Shown in pieces: positions 53,147-62,241 of a DNA stretch of 64,000 nucleotides. The notes under the pieces were generated by a model. It had not been told where the DNA came from, searched no databases, and saw nothing but the letters and a program-made list of their open reading frames with translations. This DNA is from Spirochaetota bacterium (GTDB taxonomy: Bacteria; Spirochaetota; UBA4802; UBA5550). Positions within the stretch are counted from its first letter, which is position 1, and every line of letters starts with the position of its first letter. The stretch is from contig JAFGBT010000053.1 in NCBI GenBank assembly GCA_016933025.1, forward strand, positions 1 to 64,000. Reading direction: 5' to 3'. Made by a program: the position numbers and the translations under genes.

Positions 53147-54889
53147 TTAGTCCCCGCTTTCAAACGGCAGTCTGATCTCCTGCTGGCTGAAGTAGCTCAT
53201 AAATCGCGCGAATTCCACGCCGTTCCCCTTCGGGAATTCGAATCCAGCCATGGTCGTCACCGGGTTCCTGAGTTTCGCCAGCATCTCCTTCCACTTCCGC
53301 GAATCCGCGCGTACCTGTATGTCGAGGTTGCCGAGGAGCTTTGGCCTGGCTTCCGCAACGCCCCGCCGGAGATGAATGGTGTAGGTTTCTTCGGTGTCGG
53401 TAAATGTGAAGCCGACCCGTTTTTCAACGTCGGCGCACGCTTCGGCGTCGAGGTTGACCGCCAGCGAGTCAAAGAAGAGCGACAGGGGAAGGCGGTGCAC
53501 CATGGCGGCATCCGGCCTGAACTTCGGCAGGGCCACGAAACCGTCGCGAACCTCCATCGCCTCGGTCAGGTAATAGTGGCGCGCGTTGGGGTTGCTCTCG
53601 CGCTCGCCCAGGGCTTTAAGCGCCCTGACCCTGATGCCGCGCGCTTCGCCGTTCTTCGGCTCGAGCCTCAGAACATGGCCCGTCAGTTGGAGGGCGGCCT
53701 GGTGCTCGCCCCTGTCGGCGTATCGTTTCGCGTGCTCGACGAGCCTCGACGTGCCGCCGGCGATTTCCGCGATCATCGCGGCCTCCTTACGCGGCGAGAG
53801 GGGCTGGAGGTCGGCTGAATCGCCGCTGAACCAGCCGATATTGCCGGCGAACATGGCCCGGGCCGACCAGGCAACCGTACCGTAAAACTCCTGGAGGTAG
53901 GGCGACGCGGCGAGGTGGGGCGGGAGCTTCACGAATTCAGCAAGGTCGCCGGGCGTCATCCCTCGGTTCATCCCGCGCAGTGACTGGTCGTGAACGTACT
54001 GGATCGCGTCGCGGTAATCGGTGGCTATCCGGTATATGGCGTCTTCGCCGGAGATCGGCCGGCCGTGGCACGGCACGAGATGCTTCGGCCTCAGGTCGCG
54101 AATGATGTCGACCGACCGGTACCAGTTTTTCAGGCTGCGGAACCAGGTCCCCCGGATGGTATAGAGGTTGGGGAAGGCCTTGTACAGGTTGTCCCCTGAC
54201 ACGAGCACCCTACTGTCCGGTATCCAGACATAGATCTGGTCGTCCGTCTCGCCCGGCGCGTGTATCAGCTCGAGCCGTATGCCGGCGACCGTGACCTTCA
54301 TTCGGTCCCTGAAGGTCTTTGTCGGGCGGACATAGCCGAGGTCCGCGCCTTCGCCGAACGACAGGTATGGCCCTATGCCGTCGTTGACCAGCGAAGCCCG
54401 GTCGAGATAGACGCCGAACATCCGCATGCTCCGGACGCCGATGATCGGGGAGGTTTCGCTCACGAACCGTTCGGCGAAATAGTCGAGCGTTTCGTGGGCG
54501 TAAATATCGGGCGAAGATTTTCCGATGAATGAGGCTGCTCCGTAGATATGGTCGGCGTGAAAATGGGTGTAGATGACGGCCTTCAGGGGGAGGCGGCTGA
54601 TCTTTCTGAACTCTTTCCATACCCGCTCTCCTTCGGCGCGCGTCTCCATGGTGTCGATCACGATAACGCCGTCCTTCCCCACGAGTAGTATGGAGTTCGC
54701 GAGCCCGTAGCCGACGGCCGAGTAGATGCCTTCGTCGACCCGGTATATCTTCTTCTCGAATTCCTTCGAATGCTCCTTCAATTTTTGAGTGGCGTCGACG
54801 TTTTTAAGTTCCGTCTCGTCCTTGCCGCATCCGGCGAAAGCGAGAATAAGGACGATGCATGCGATGGCGGTGCGTGTTATTCCTGTCAT
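53147..54889 (-). CDS. Lipoprotein of the alkylsulfatase (metallo-beta-lactamase) family
   Basis: A 580-residue lipoprotein (AFAGC). The metallo-beta-lactamase core has the HxHxDH motif in YTHFHADHIYGA, a second ligand in VIDTMETRAEG and later His residues (ELIHAPGETDDQIYVW, LVPCHGRP). A dimerisation domain (about 320-440) and a C-terminal SCP2-like sterol-carrier domain (about 460-580) complete the SdsA1 architecture, which is 60-80 residues longer in the model enzyme. It would hydrolyse long-chain alkyl sulfates. GAGAGG precedes the ATG. Confidence 0.85.
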   Translation of the reverse strand: MTGITRTAIACIVLILAFAGCGKDETELKNVDATQKLKEHSKEFEKKIYRVDEGIYSAVGYGLANSILLVGKDGVIVIDTMETRAEGERVWKEFRKISRLPLKAVIYTHFHADHIYGAASFIGKSSPDIYAHETLDYFAERFVSETSPIIGVRSMRMFGVYLDRASLVNDGIGPYLSFGEGADLGYVRPTKTFRDRMKVTVAGIRLELIHAPGETDDQIYVWIPDSRVLVSGDNLYKAFPNLYTIRGTWFRSLKNWYRSVDIIRDLRPKHLVPCHGRPISGEDAIYRIATDYRDAIQYVHDQSLRGMNRGMTPGDLAEFVKLPPHLAASPYLQEFYGTVAWSARAMFAGNIGWFSGDSADLQPLSPRKEAAMIAEIAGGTSRLVEHAKRYADRGEHQAALQLTGHVLRLEPKNGEARGIRVRALKALGERESNPNARHYYLTEAMEVRDGFVALPKFRPDAAMVHRLPLSLFFDSLAVNLDAEACADVEKRVGFTFTDTEETYTIHLRRGVAEARPKLLGNLDIQVRADSRKWKEMLAKLRNPVTTMAGFEFPKGNGVEFARFMSYFSQQEIRLPFESGD

Positions 54890-54961
54890 TGATAATACCT
54901 CTCAAATAGATTGGATTGACTTAAGTGAGATTACATTTGTGATTTAAGTTTTGGATCCCCC

Positions 54962-55180
54962 CTGTCATTGCGAGGGTTTCGCAGAAACCCGAAGCATGCC
55001 TCCACGGAGTTTATCCTGAGCTTGTCGAAGGGCTCGGCATGACATGTAACCCGGATCCACTCGACTGCGCTCGGGATAAACTCCGTCGAAGGGTGACGAG
55101 GCCTGCCAGTTGTTTCCCCATGTCATGTCTCGACTACGCTCGACATGACATACTGCGTGTCACACTGAGCGGTTCGACAG
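54962..55180. repeat. Cluster of dispersed hairpin repeats
   Basis: The gap before the TRAP operon contains several short inverted sequences: GGGTTTC...GAAACCC (54974-54990), ATGTCATGTC (55120-55129) with GACATGACAT (55142-55151), and TGAGCTTGTCGAAGGGCTCGG-type stretches around 55018. The CTGTCATTGCGAGG start is a well-known motif of dispersed repeats in many genomes and recurs in altered form at 63279. The remainder up to 55446 holds no gene; TTGACA at 55386-55391 has no well-placed -10. Confidence 0.6.
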
Positions 55181-55446
55181 TTCCTCATTTACCGGATCGC
55201 TTCGTCGTCCCTCATGCGTCGGGCCTCCTCGCGTTGACGCATTTATAGTAAATCTGCAGCTGCACGGCCCGTCAACCGATATTCTGCATGTAAAGCCGTC
55301 CAGGGTTTCCGTCATTTTTTTGTCAGTTCAGCGATCACGAGTGCTCCTTTTTTGTCCGGCGCGGGCCCTATCAGGCGCATATTCCTTGACATATGGCGTA
55401 TTTTTTTGTTCATTGTGTTGTAGTATGCGATGAGCGGGGGAGACCT

Positions 55447-56382
55447 ATGAAGAGAAACATCCCTATCCTTCTCACGGCGCTTCTGTGCTCGGCGTTCCTG
55501 TCCTCATGCGCCGGGAATGCCGCGATGAGGATGGTGGCCGACGCGCTTTCCTCGGGAACCACCGGCATCGCCTTTACCGGCGATGACGACCCTGAACTTG
55601 TGGGCGACGCGCTCCCCTTCGCCCTGAAGCTTTACGAAAGCCTGATGGAAGAGGTGAAGGACAGCCCCGGCCTCTACCTGACCTCGGGGAGCGGATTCAT
55701 CATGTACTCGAACGCATGGGTGCAGGGCCCGGCCGACATGCTGCCGGACACCAGGGTCGAGGAGAGGAAAAACCAGACGGCGCGCGCGCGAAAGCTCTAC
55801 CTGAGGGGAAGGGACTACGTCCTGGCCGGCCTTGAGCTGAAGCGTCCCGGGTTCAGGGCTTCGCTGGAAGGGGACGGGTATGTCGGGTTCCTGAACCTCA
55901 TGGAGAAGGACGATGTGCCCTTCCTGTACTGGGCGGCGGCCGGATGGCTTGCCGCCTACGCCGCCGATCCCTTTGACGTGGAACTGGGCGTGGGCGCCCG
56001 AAAGGCACGGGCCATGCTGGAGACGGCCCTCCGCCTTGATGAGGCCTTTGACGGCGGTGCCATACATGATTTCTTCGTTACGTATTACGGTGCCCTCCCA
56101 GCCGCCATGGGCGGCAGCGAGGAGAAGGCGCGGAGTCATTTCGCCCGGGCAGTCGAGCTTTCCCGGGGGCTGAAGGCATCGCCCTATGTCTCACTGGCTT
56201 CCACGGTATCGGTCAAGAACCAGAACATCAGGGAGTTTAGGGACCTCCTCAACAGGGCGCTGGCGATTGACGTGTCGGCGCGTACGGGAAACCGGCTCGC
56301 TAACATCATCGCGCAGAGAAAGGCCCGGTGGCTTCTGGATCACGCCTCAGACCGTTTTCTGACTACTGGAGGAAAAGAATGA
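55447..56382 (+). CDS. tatT: TatT-like TRAP-associated TPR lipoprotein
   Basis: A 311-residue lipoprotein (LSSCAGN, Cys22) of the TAtT family: helical repeat protein with SGTTGIAFTGDDDPELVGDALPFALKLYESL, DVPFLYWAAAGWLAAYAADPFDVELG and AMLETALRLDEAFDGGAIHDFFVTYYGALP. In Treponema pallidum the homologue (Tp0956) forms a trimer and binds the TatP solute-binding protein of a TRAP transporter. It overlaps the next gene by four bases (ATGA). GGGGGAG upstream of ATG 55447. Helical TPR pocket may bind hydrophobic ligands. Confidence 0.85.
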   Translation: MKRNIPILLTALLCSAFLSSCAGNAAMRMVADALSSGTTGIAFTGDDDPELVGDALPFALKLYESLMEEVKDSPGLYLTSGSGFIMYSNAWVQGPADMLPDTRVEERKNQTARARKLYLRGRDYVLAGLELKRPGFRASLEGDGYVGFLNLMEKDDVPFLYWAAAGWLAAYAADPFDVELGVGARKARAMLETALRLDEAFDGGAIHDFFVTYYGALPAAMGGSEEKARSHFARAVELSRGLKASPYVSLASTVSVKNQNIREFRDLLNRALAIDVSARTGNRLANIIAQRKARWLLDHASDRFLTTGGKE

Positions 56383-57377
56383 AACGTTTCATAACAGGCG
56401 CCGCGGCTCTTTTGACAGCGGCGCTCCTGTCAGCACCCCTGGCCGCCCTGACCATCAAGGTCGGGAGCGTGGCACCCGACGGATCGCCGTGGGACAACGC
56501 CATGAAAAAAATTGCGGCCGAATGGAGGCGCATATCGGGCGGTACGATCGAGATGAAAATATATCCCGGCGGCATCGTGGGGAGCGAGCCGGACATGATC
56601 CGCAAGATGCGGATCGGCCAGCTCCAGGCGGCCATCTTCACCGGGATGGGGATGAGCTACATCGTCCCCGAGACCTTCTCTCTGAGCCTCCCCTTCCTGG
56701 TGCGCGGCGATGGGGAGCTGGAATACCTTCTGAAAAAGACGACACCCCACTTCAACCGACTTTTGGAGAAAAAGGGCTTCAGCGCAGTGGTCTGGACCAG
56801 GGCCGGCTGGGTCAACATGTTCACCACCAAGCCGATGGTCTACCCGCGCGATCTGAAGCCGATGAAGCTCTGCGTGGCAGAAGGCGACGCTGAGCTTTTA
56901 CAATCATGGCGCGTCATGGGATACAACGCGATCCCATTGTCCACCAGCGATACCATGACGGCCCTCCAGAACGGCATGGTGGAGGCCTTTTACGCCCCGC
57001 CGCTGGTGGCGGCGGCGTTCCAGTGGTTCGGCATCGCGAAGTATATGAGCGACATGAAGCTCGCGCCGATGATAGGGGGCCTTGTGCTCACCACCAAGAC
57101 ATGGCGCCAGGTGCCGGCCGACATGAGGCCGAAGCTCGCGGCGGCGGCGCGCCGTATCGTTGATGGGCTTACCGTTGAAACCGATGCCCTGGAGAGAAAG
57201 GCGATGGCCACCATGCTCAAGCACGGCCTCACCGTGAACCATGTCACGCCGGACGCGGTGCGGCAGTGGGAGCAGGAGGCCCTGAAGGGATATAACGTGT
57301 ACGTCGGCAGGACCTTCTCTCGGGAGTGGCTTGAAAAGCTCCGCAGTTATCTGAGGGAGTACCGCGAGAAAAAATGA
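56379..57377 (+). CDS. tatP: TRAP transporter solute-binding protein (TatP/DctP type)
   Basis: A 332-residue DctP-family protein with a signal peptide (1-21). Conserved segments: IKVGSVAPDGSPWDNAMKKIA at the start, PGGIVGSEPDMIRKMRIGQLQAA, and the substrate-arginine region MKLCVAEGDAELLQSWRVMGYNAIPLSTSDTM is replaced by a different set of residues from sialic-acid types. It would bind a small organic solute (possibly lipid-like given the TatT partner) and pass it to the membrane unit. Overlaps the next gene by four bases. Confidence 0.87.
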   Translation: MKRFITGAAALLTAALLSAPLAALTIKVGSVAPDGSPWDNAMKKIAAEWRRISGGTIEMKIYPGGIVGSEPDMIRKMRIGQLQAAIFTGMGMSYIVPETFSLSLPFLVRGDGELEYLLKKTTPHFNRLLEKKGFSAVVWTRAGWVNMFTTKPMVYPRDLKPMKLCVAEGDAELLQSWRVMGYNAIPLSTSDTMTALQNGMVEAFYAPPLVAAAFQWFGIAKYMSDMKLAPMIGGLVLTTKTWRQVPADMRPKLAAAARRIVDGLTVETDALERKAMATMLKHGLTVNHVTPDAVRQWEQEALKGYNVYVGRTFSREWLEKLRSYLREYREKK

Positions 57378-59248
57378 TTCTGAAAAAAACCGCCCTGTTT
57401 TTTCATAGAGCCGAGAACGGTATCGCATATGCCACCATCATACTCCTCGCACTGATGCCGGCGCTGGAGGTGGCGGCGCGGTGGCTGTTCAAAACCGGAA
57501 TACCCGATTCGAGCGACTACCTCCAGCACCTGGTCCTCTGGCTTACGTTCGTCGGCGGTATGATCACGTCGCGCGAGCGGAAGCACCTCTCCCTCGCCGC
57601 GGGGGTTGAGCGGATCCCGGAGCGGGTGCGGAAATGGATCTACGCCGCCACCGGCTCCCTGTCGGCGACGGTGTGCACGGCTTTCGCATGGTCCGCGCTT
57701 TCCATGGTCCTGATCGGCTTTGACCCGTCAAAGAGAGTAGGGGTTTTTCCGCTGCAGCTGGTGGCGGGTGTGATGCCCATCGGCTACGGGGTCATGGCCG
57801 CGCGTTTCATCACGCGCGCCCCGACAGGCCTGACCGGCAGGCTGATCGCCTCTCTCGGCATCGTGCTCGGGACGCTCATATCGCTCGACCAGGTAGGCAC
57901 GGTGATTACCACGTTCTTTCCCGCCGCAGCGGTCGATTTGCTGGTATCGGCAGGCCGGGGAATCGCCGGAGCCACGTCGATGCCCTTCATCATTCTACTT
58001 GTAATAGCAGCATTATTCGATACACCGATATTTATCGTGCTGGGCGGTCTCGCCTATTTCCTCTTCGTGCGATCGGGGGGACAGCTCGAGGTCATCCCGA
58101 ACGAGGCCTACACCATGCTGATCGGCAACGCCCTTCCGGCTATCCCGCTCTTCGCCTTCACCGGCTACATCCTTGCTGAGAGCAGGGCGGGTGAACGGCT
58201 AATCGAGCTGTTCCGTGCCGTTCTCGGGTGGCTCCCGGGCGGTATGGTCATCGTGGTCGTCATGGTCTGCGCCTTTTTCACGACCTTCACCGGCGCCTCG
58301 GGCGTCACCATCCTGGCGCTGGGCGCTCTCCTCTCGACGATACTGGTGAAGAGCGGGGGGTACAAGGAAAATTTCAGCACGGGGTTGATCACCTCGTCAG
58401 GGAGCATCGGCCTCCTCTTTCCGCCGAGCCTTCCCGTGATTCTCTACGGCGTGGTGGCGCAGATCAGCATCAAGCAGATGTACGCGGGCGGTCTTCTCCC
58501 CGGCCTTTTCATGGTGGTTGTCATCTCCATGATGGGGGTGGTCGCTGCCGTGCGCGGGAAAATACCGAGGGTCCCCTTCAAGCTCGGCGGCTCGCTGAAG
58601 GCGGTGCGCGATTCGATCTGGGAGCTCATGCTCCCGGTCATCATACTGGCCGGATTTTTTTCAGGCATCACCACGGTGGTGGAAATCGGTGCGATCAGCG
58701 TGCTCTATTCGCTTTTCATCACTATGGTGGCGCACCGCGACATCAGCCTGCGCCGGCTCCCCGATGTCATGCTCAAGTGCCTGCCGATCATCGGCGGGAT
58801 CCTGGTGATCCTCGCCCTGGCAAAGGGGCTTTCCTACTACATCGTGGACGCGGAAATCCCGATGAAGCTGTCGGAGTGGGTTCGTATTCACATCCACTCG
58901 AAGGTGCTGTTCCTGGTGATCCTTAACGCCGTGCTTATCGTCACCGGCTGCTTCATGGACATCTACTCCGCAATCATGGTGGTGGTGCCCCTCATCATTC
59001 CACTGGGCGAGGTTTTCGGAATACACCCGGTCCACCTCGGCATCATCTTCCTGGCGAACCTGGAGCTCGGCTACCTGACGCCCCCGGTCGGCCTGAACCT
59101 CTTCCTGTCGTCGTATCTTTTCAACAGGCCGCTGACTTCTATCTACCGGGTCGTCCTGCCGTTCCTCCTGGTGCTGCTGTTCACCGTACTCGTGATCACC
59201 TATGTCCCATGGATGTCGACGGCGCTGCTGGATATCGTGGGGCAGTGA
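57374..59248 (+). CDS. Fused TRAP permease (DctQM)
   Basis: A 624-residue protein with an N-terminal DctQ-like four-helix unit (about residues 1-155) directly fused to a DctM-like large subunit (about 195-620; AYTMLIGNALPAIPLFAFTGYILAES, SSGSIGLLFPPSLPVILYGV, LANLELGYLTPPVGLNLFLSSYL). The last motif is diagnostic for DctM. Fused Q-M proteins are common in TRAP systems. It would use a sodium or proton gradient to import the ligand brought by TatP. ATGA overlap to the upstream gene. Confidence 0.9.
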   Translation: MILKKTALFFHRAENGIAYATIILLALMPALEVAARWLFKTGIPDSSDYLQHLVLWLTFVGGMITSRERKHLSLAAGVERIPERVRKWIYAATGSLSATVCTAFAWSALSMVLIGFDPSKRVGVFPLQLVAGVMPIGYGVMAARFITRAPTGLTGRLIASLGIVLGTLISLDQVGTVITTFFPAAAVDLLVSAGRGIAGATSMPFIILLVIAALFDTPIFIVLGGLAYFLFVRSGGQLEVIPNEAYTMLIGNALPAIPLFAFTGYILAESRAGERLIELFRAVLGWLPGGMVIVVVMVCAFFTTFTGASGVTILALGALLSTILVKSGGYKENFSTGLITSSGSIGLLFPPSLPVILYGVVAQISIKQMYAGGLLPGLFMVVVISMMGVVAAVRGKIPRVPFKLGGSLKAVRDSIWELMLPVIILAGFFSGITTVVEIGAISVLYSLFITMVAHRDISLRRLPDVMLKCLPIIGGILVILALAKGLSYYIVDAEIPMKLSEWVRIHIHSKVLFLVILNAVLIVTGCFMDIYSAIMVVVPLIIPLGEVFGIHPVHLGIIFLANLELGYLTPPVGLNLFLSSYLFNRPLTSIYRVVLPFLLVLLFTVLVITYVPWMSTALLDIVGQ

Positions 59249-59310
59249 GGCGGCGGTCGACCCTCCTGCGCTGTCTGGGCGGTCGTATGAAGTAAATCAT
59301 ACACTTTGGC

Positions 59311-59339
59311 TTGACACCGGTCGTGAATTTTAGTATTGT
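59311..59339 (+). promoter_or_regulatory. Promoter of the thiamine operon
   Basis: TTGACA (59311-59316), 17-base spacer, TATTGT (59334-59339). The predicted start of transcription (about 59346) coincides with the first base of the riboswitch. A good sigma70-like match. Confidence 0.75.
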
Positions 59340-59344
59340 TGTAG

Positions 59345-59425
59345 TGCCGTGGGGTGGTTCCGGAAGGAGCCTGAGATTACACCCGATGAACCTGATCTGG
59401 ATAATGCCAGCGAAGGGAGCCGAGG
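59345..59425 (+). promoter_or_regulatory. TPP (THI-element) riboswitch
   Basis: The conserved blocks are all present in order: GGGGTG near 59351, CTGAGATTACACCC (59371-59384), then AACCTGATCTGGATAATGCC and GCGAAGGGAG. The CTGAGA pocket binds the pyrimidine ring and the GCG...GGGA junction binds the diphosphate. It regulates the thiM-thiE-thiC-thiL operon that begins at 59577. The 150-base gap to thiM holds a palindromic repeat, so the expression platform is not obvious; it may act by terminating or by sequestering the ribosome site. Confidence 0.96.
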
Positions 59426-59471
59426 CGAATAATCCAATATCCTCAGAAAAAACCATCCCGGAGAAATTGTA

Positions 59472-59558
59472 CCTCACCCCCGGCCCCTCTCCTCAAAGGA
59501 GAGGGGGGAGTGAATATTCTCAGCCCCTCTCCCTGTGGGAGAGGGGTATGGGGTGAGG
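59472..59558. repeat. Palindromic repeat between riboswitch and thiM
   Basis: An outer pair CCTCACCCC (59472-59480) and GGGGTGAGG (59550-59558) encloses two smaller hairpins (CCCCTCTCC-TCAA-GGAGAGGGG and CCCCTCTCCC-TGT-GGGAGAGGGG). The same hairpin type occurs at 3306-3332. It is a mobile-looking repeat that has been inserted into the leader RNA. Confidence 0.75.
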
Positions 59559-59576
59559 GTAATGAGGAGTAATAGT

Positions 59577-60368
59577 ATGGACGTCTACTCATTTCTCGAA
59601 GCAGTGCGCCAGAAAAAACCGCTGGTGCACCACCTCACCAACTGGGTCACAATTTACGATTGCGCCCAGGTGGTGAAATCTCTCGGGGCGTCGCCGGTGA
59701 TGGCGCATGCGCCGGAGGAGGTTGCCGACATGGCCGGCCTGTCATCGGCCCTGGTGCTCAACATAGGCACGCTTACGTCCGAGTTCATCGAGAGCATGAA
59801 GATAGCCGCCCGTGCGGCGAACAAGAAGGGGATCCCCGTCGTGCTCGATGTCTGCGGCGCCGGCGCGACGACCTTCAGGGACCAGAAGAGCTTCGAGCTG
59901 CTGAAGTCGGCGCGCGTCGAAATCATCAAGGGCAACGCCTCCGAGGTGGCGCGGATAGCGGGCCGTGACGTTCGCACCCGCGGCGTGGACGCGGCCGCGG
60001 TCAGGGAGGACCTGGGCGAGATTGCCTCACTACTCGCAAATGAGCGTGACTGCGTGGTGGCGGTAACGGGTGAAGAGGATATCGTCGCCGATCCCCGGTC
60101 TGTGTTCGTTGTCCGGAACGGCCATGAGATGATGGCACGCGTGGTCGGGACCGGGTGCATGGCCGCCTCGGTCATAGGGGCCTTTGCGGGAGCGTCGCCG
60201 GACAGGCTGTCTGAAGCCGCCGCTGCCGGCCTTGCCTGCTACGGCATAGCCGGGGAGCTCGCTGCAGAGGAATGCGCCGGGCCGGCGGCATTCAAGGAGA
60301 GGCTCATGGACCGGGTCTTTCAATTGACGGCCGACGACGTTGTCACGCTCCAGAAGGTGTCGCCGTGA
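59577..60368 (+). CDS. thiM: Hydroxyethylthiazole kinase
   Basis: A 263-residue ribokinase-like enzyme. Typical ThiM stretches: PLVHHLTNWVTIYDCAQVVKSLGASPVMAHA, LVLNIGTLT, VLDVCGAGATTFR, IIKGNASEVARIAG, and the ATP-binding VAVTGEEDIVAD with RVVGTGCMAASVIGAFAG carrying the catalytic cysteine/anion hole. It phosphorylates the thiazole moiety for thiamine salvage. The start at 59577 lies 8 bases after GAGGAG. Overlaps thiE by 4 bases (GTGA). Confidence 0.94.
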   Translation: MDVYSFLEAVRQKKPLVHHLTNWVTIYDCAQVVKSLGASPVMAHAPEEVADMAGLSSALVLNIGTLTSEFIESMKIAARAANKKGIPVVLDVCGAGATTFRDQKSFELLKSARVEIIKGNASEVARIAGRDVRTRGVDAAAVREDLGEIASLLANERDCVVAVTGEEDIVADPRSVFVVRNGHEMMARVVGTGCMAASVIGAFAGASPDRLSEAAAAGLACYGIAGELAAEECAGPAAFKERLMDRVFQLTADDVVTLQKVSP

Positions 60369-60976
60369 GGGGCTACTATTTCATCACGGACGCGGCGCTC
60401 AGCGTCTCCGGCGTCATGAACGATGTTGCGAAGGCCGTGACCGCGGGCGTGGAGATAATACAGTATCGGAACAAGACGGCGGATACGCGCACCCTTTACG
60501 ACGAGGCCGGGTTGATAAAAGAGATTTGCGCCGGCACGCGGTCGCGGCTCATTATCAACGACCGGGTGGACATAGCGCTGGCTGTGCGGGCCGACGGCGT
60601 CCATATCGGACAGGAAGACATGCCATACGGGGAGACGCGCCGTCTCCTCGGCGGCAGCGTGGTCATCGGCGTGACCGTACATGACGTCGGCGAGGCTCTC
60701 GAGGCCGAGGCGATGGGCGCCGACTACATCGGCGTGAGTCCGGTGTATTCGACCGGCACAAAGCAGGATGCGGGCGAGCCGTGCGGTACCGAAACACTCG
60801 CGGCGATCCGGAGGGCCTGCTCGATACCGGTCGTCGCCATCGGCGGCATCGACCTCTCAAATGTCGAGAGAGTCATTGCCGCAGGCGCGGACATGGTCTG
60901 CGCCATATCCGCGGTCGTCGCGAAGCCGGACGTTGCCGCGGAAATACTGAAATTCCAGGGGAAGTTCGGCCTATGA
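60365..60976 (+). CDS. thiE: Thiamine phosphate synthase
   Basis: A 203-residue TIM barrel starting with GTG at the thiM stop. Active-site features are visible: IIQYRNKTADTRTL, IINDRVDIALAVRADGVHIGQEDMP, GVTVHDVGEALEAEAMGADYIGVSPVYSTGTK and PVVAIGGIDLSN. It couples hydroxymethylpyrimidine diphosphate with thiazole phosphate to make thiamine phosphate. Overlaps thiC by 4 bases (ATGA). Confidence 0.94.
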   Translation: MRGYYFITDAALSVSGVMNDVAKAVTAGVEIIQYRNKTADTRTLYDEAGLIKEICAGTRSRLIINDRVDIALAVRADGVHIGQEDMPYGETRRLLGGSVVIGVTVHDVGEALEAEAMGADYIGVSPVYSTGTKQDAGEPCGTETLAAIRRACSIPVVAIGGIDLSNVERVIAAGADMVCAISAVVAKPDVAAEILKFQGKFGL

Positions 60977-62241
60977 CACAACTAAATGAGGCGAAAAAAA
61001 ATGTAATTACGCGAGAGATGCGGGCCGTGGCGGATCGCGAGCCCCTTGCCCCTGAGGCGATATGCGAGGATATCGCATCGGGGAGGACCGTTATTCTCAA
61101 AAGCGGTCTCCATGACTGCGATCCGGTCGGCATCGGTGCCGGGCTCAAGATCAAGATCAACGCCAACATCGGCACCTCCGGGTATCACAACGACCCGGCC
61201 ATGGAGATGCAGAAGCTTGCCGCCTCGGTGCGCTACGGAGCGGACACGGTAATGGACCTCTCCACCGGCGGCGACATTCGCGCCATGCGTCGCATGATCG
61301 TCGGTGGATCGCGAGTGCCCGTCGGCACGGTCCCGGTGTACGAGGCCATCGTCAGCTGTCCGGACGTCGCCGGCCTCCGGGAGGAGGACTTTCTCAATTC
61401 CATCAGGACCCACATTGAGGATGGTGTCGACTTCATCACGGTCCACTGCGGCGTCACCCGGCGGTGCGTGCCACTGCTGGAATCGCGCATAATGGGCGTT
61501 GTGTCGCGCGGCGGGAGCTTCCTCATTAAGTGGATGCTTCACCACGGGAAGGAAAACCCGCTCTACACACGCTATGATGAGATACTTGACATGGCTCGGG
61601 AGCACGACGTTGTCCTGAGCCTGGGGGACGGTCTCCGGCCCGGCTGCCTTGCGGACGCCACGGACCGCGCCCAGCTGGAGGAGCTGAAGACCCTCGGCGA
61701 GCTGGCGCGGCATGCCCGTGCCCGGGGCGTGCAGGTGATGATTGAGGGTCCGGGCCATGTTCCCCTGCACATGATAAAGGAAAACATCGATCTCCAGAAG
61801 AAATATTGCGACGGCGCCCCATTCTATGTGCTGGGCCCCCTGGTAACGGACTGCTCGCCCGGGTACGACCACCTGACCGGGGCCATCGGCGGTGCGCTGG
61901 CGGCCTATTACGGGGCGGACTTTCTCTGTTACCTCACGCCCACGGAACACCTCGGCCTCCCGGACATCCGGGACGTTATAGACGGGGTCGTGGCCTCGAA
62001 GATAGCGGCCCATGCGGCGGATATTGCACGCGGCATACCCGGTGCGCGGGACCGCGATGACGCCATGTCGCGCGCCAGGAGCAACCTGGACTGGGATGAA
62101 ATGTATCGGTTCGCCATGAATCCGGAAAGGGCACGCGAGGTCCGGAAGGAATCGGGTAAGGACGAGGCCGACGTCTGCACTATGTGCGGCGATTTCTGCT
62201 CCGCCAAGATCAACAAGGAGTGCAGGACGCGGTACCGCTGA
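60973..62241 (+). CDS. thiC: Phosphomethylpyrimidine synthase
   Basis: A 422-residue radical SAM enzyme. Family stretches: NANIGTSGYHNDPAMEMQKL, DTVMDLSTGGDIRAMRRMI, PVGTVPVYEA, DFITVHCGV, LSLGDGLRPGCLADATD, IEGPGHVPLHMIKEN, and the C-terminal cluster site CTMCGDFCSAK (CX2CX4C). It rearranges aminoimidazole ribotide to HMP phosphate. At 422 residues it is the short type found in anaerobes and archaea. Overlaps thiL by one base (TGATG). Confidence 0.96.
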   Translation: MTQLNEAKKNVITREMRAVADREPLAPEAICEDIASGRTVILKSGLHDCDPVGIGAGLKIKINANIGTSGYHNDPAMEMQKLAASVRYGADTVMDLSTGGDIRAMRRMIVGGSRVPVGTVPVYEAIVSCPDVAGLREEDFLNSIRTHIEDGVDFITVHCGVTRRCVPLLESRIMGVVSRGGSFLIKWMLHHGKENPLYTRYDEILDMAREHDVVLSLGDGLRPGCLADATDRAQLEELKTLGELARHARARGVQVMIEGPGHVPLHMIKENIDLQKKYCDGAPFYVLGPLVTDCSPGYDHLTGAIGGALAAYYGADFLCYLTPTEHLGLPDIRDVIDGVVASKIAAHAADIARGIPGARDRDDAMSRARSNLDWDEMYRFAMNPERAREVRKESGKDEADVCTMCGDFCSAKINKECRTRYR

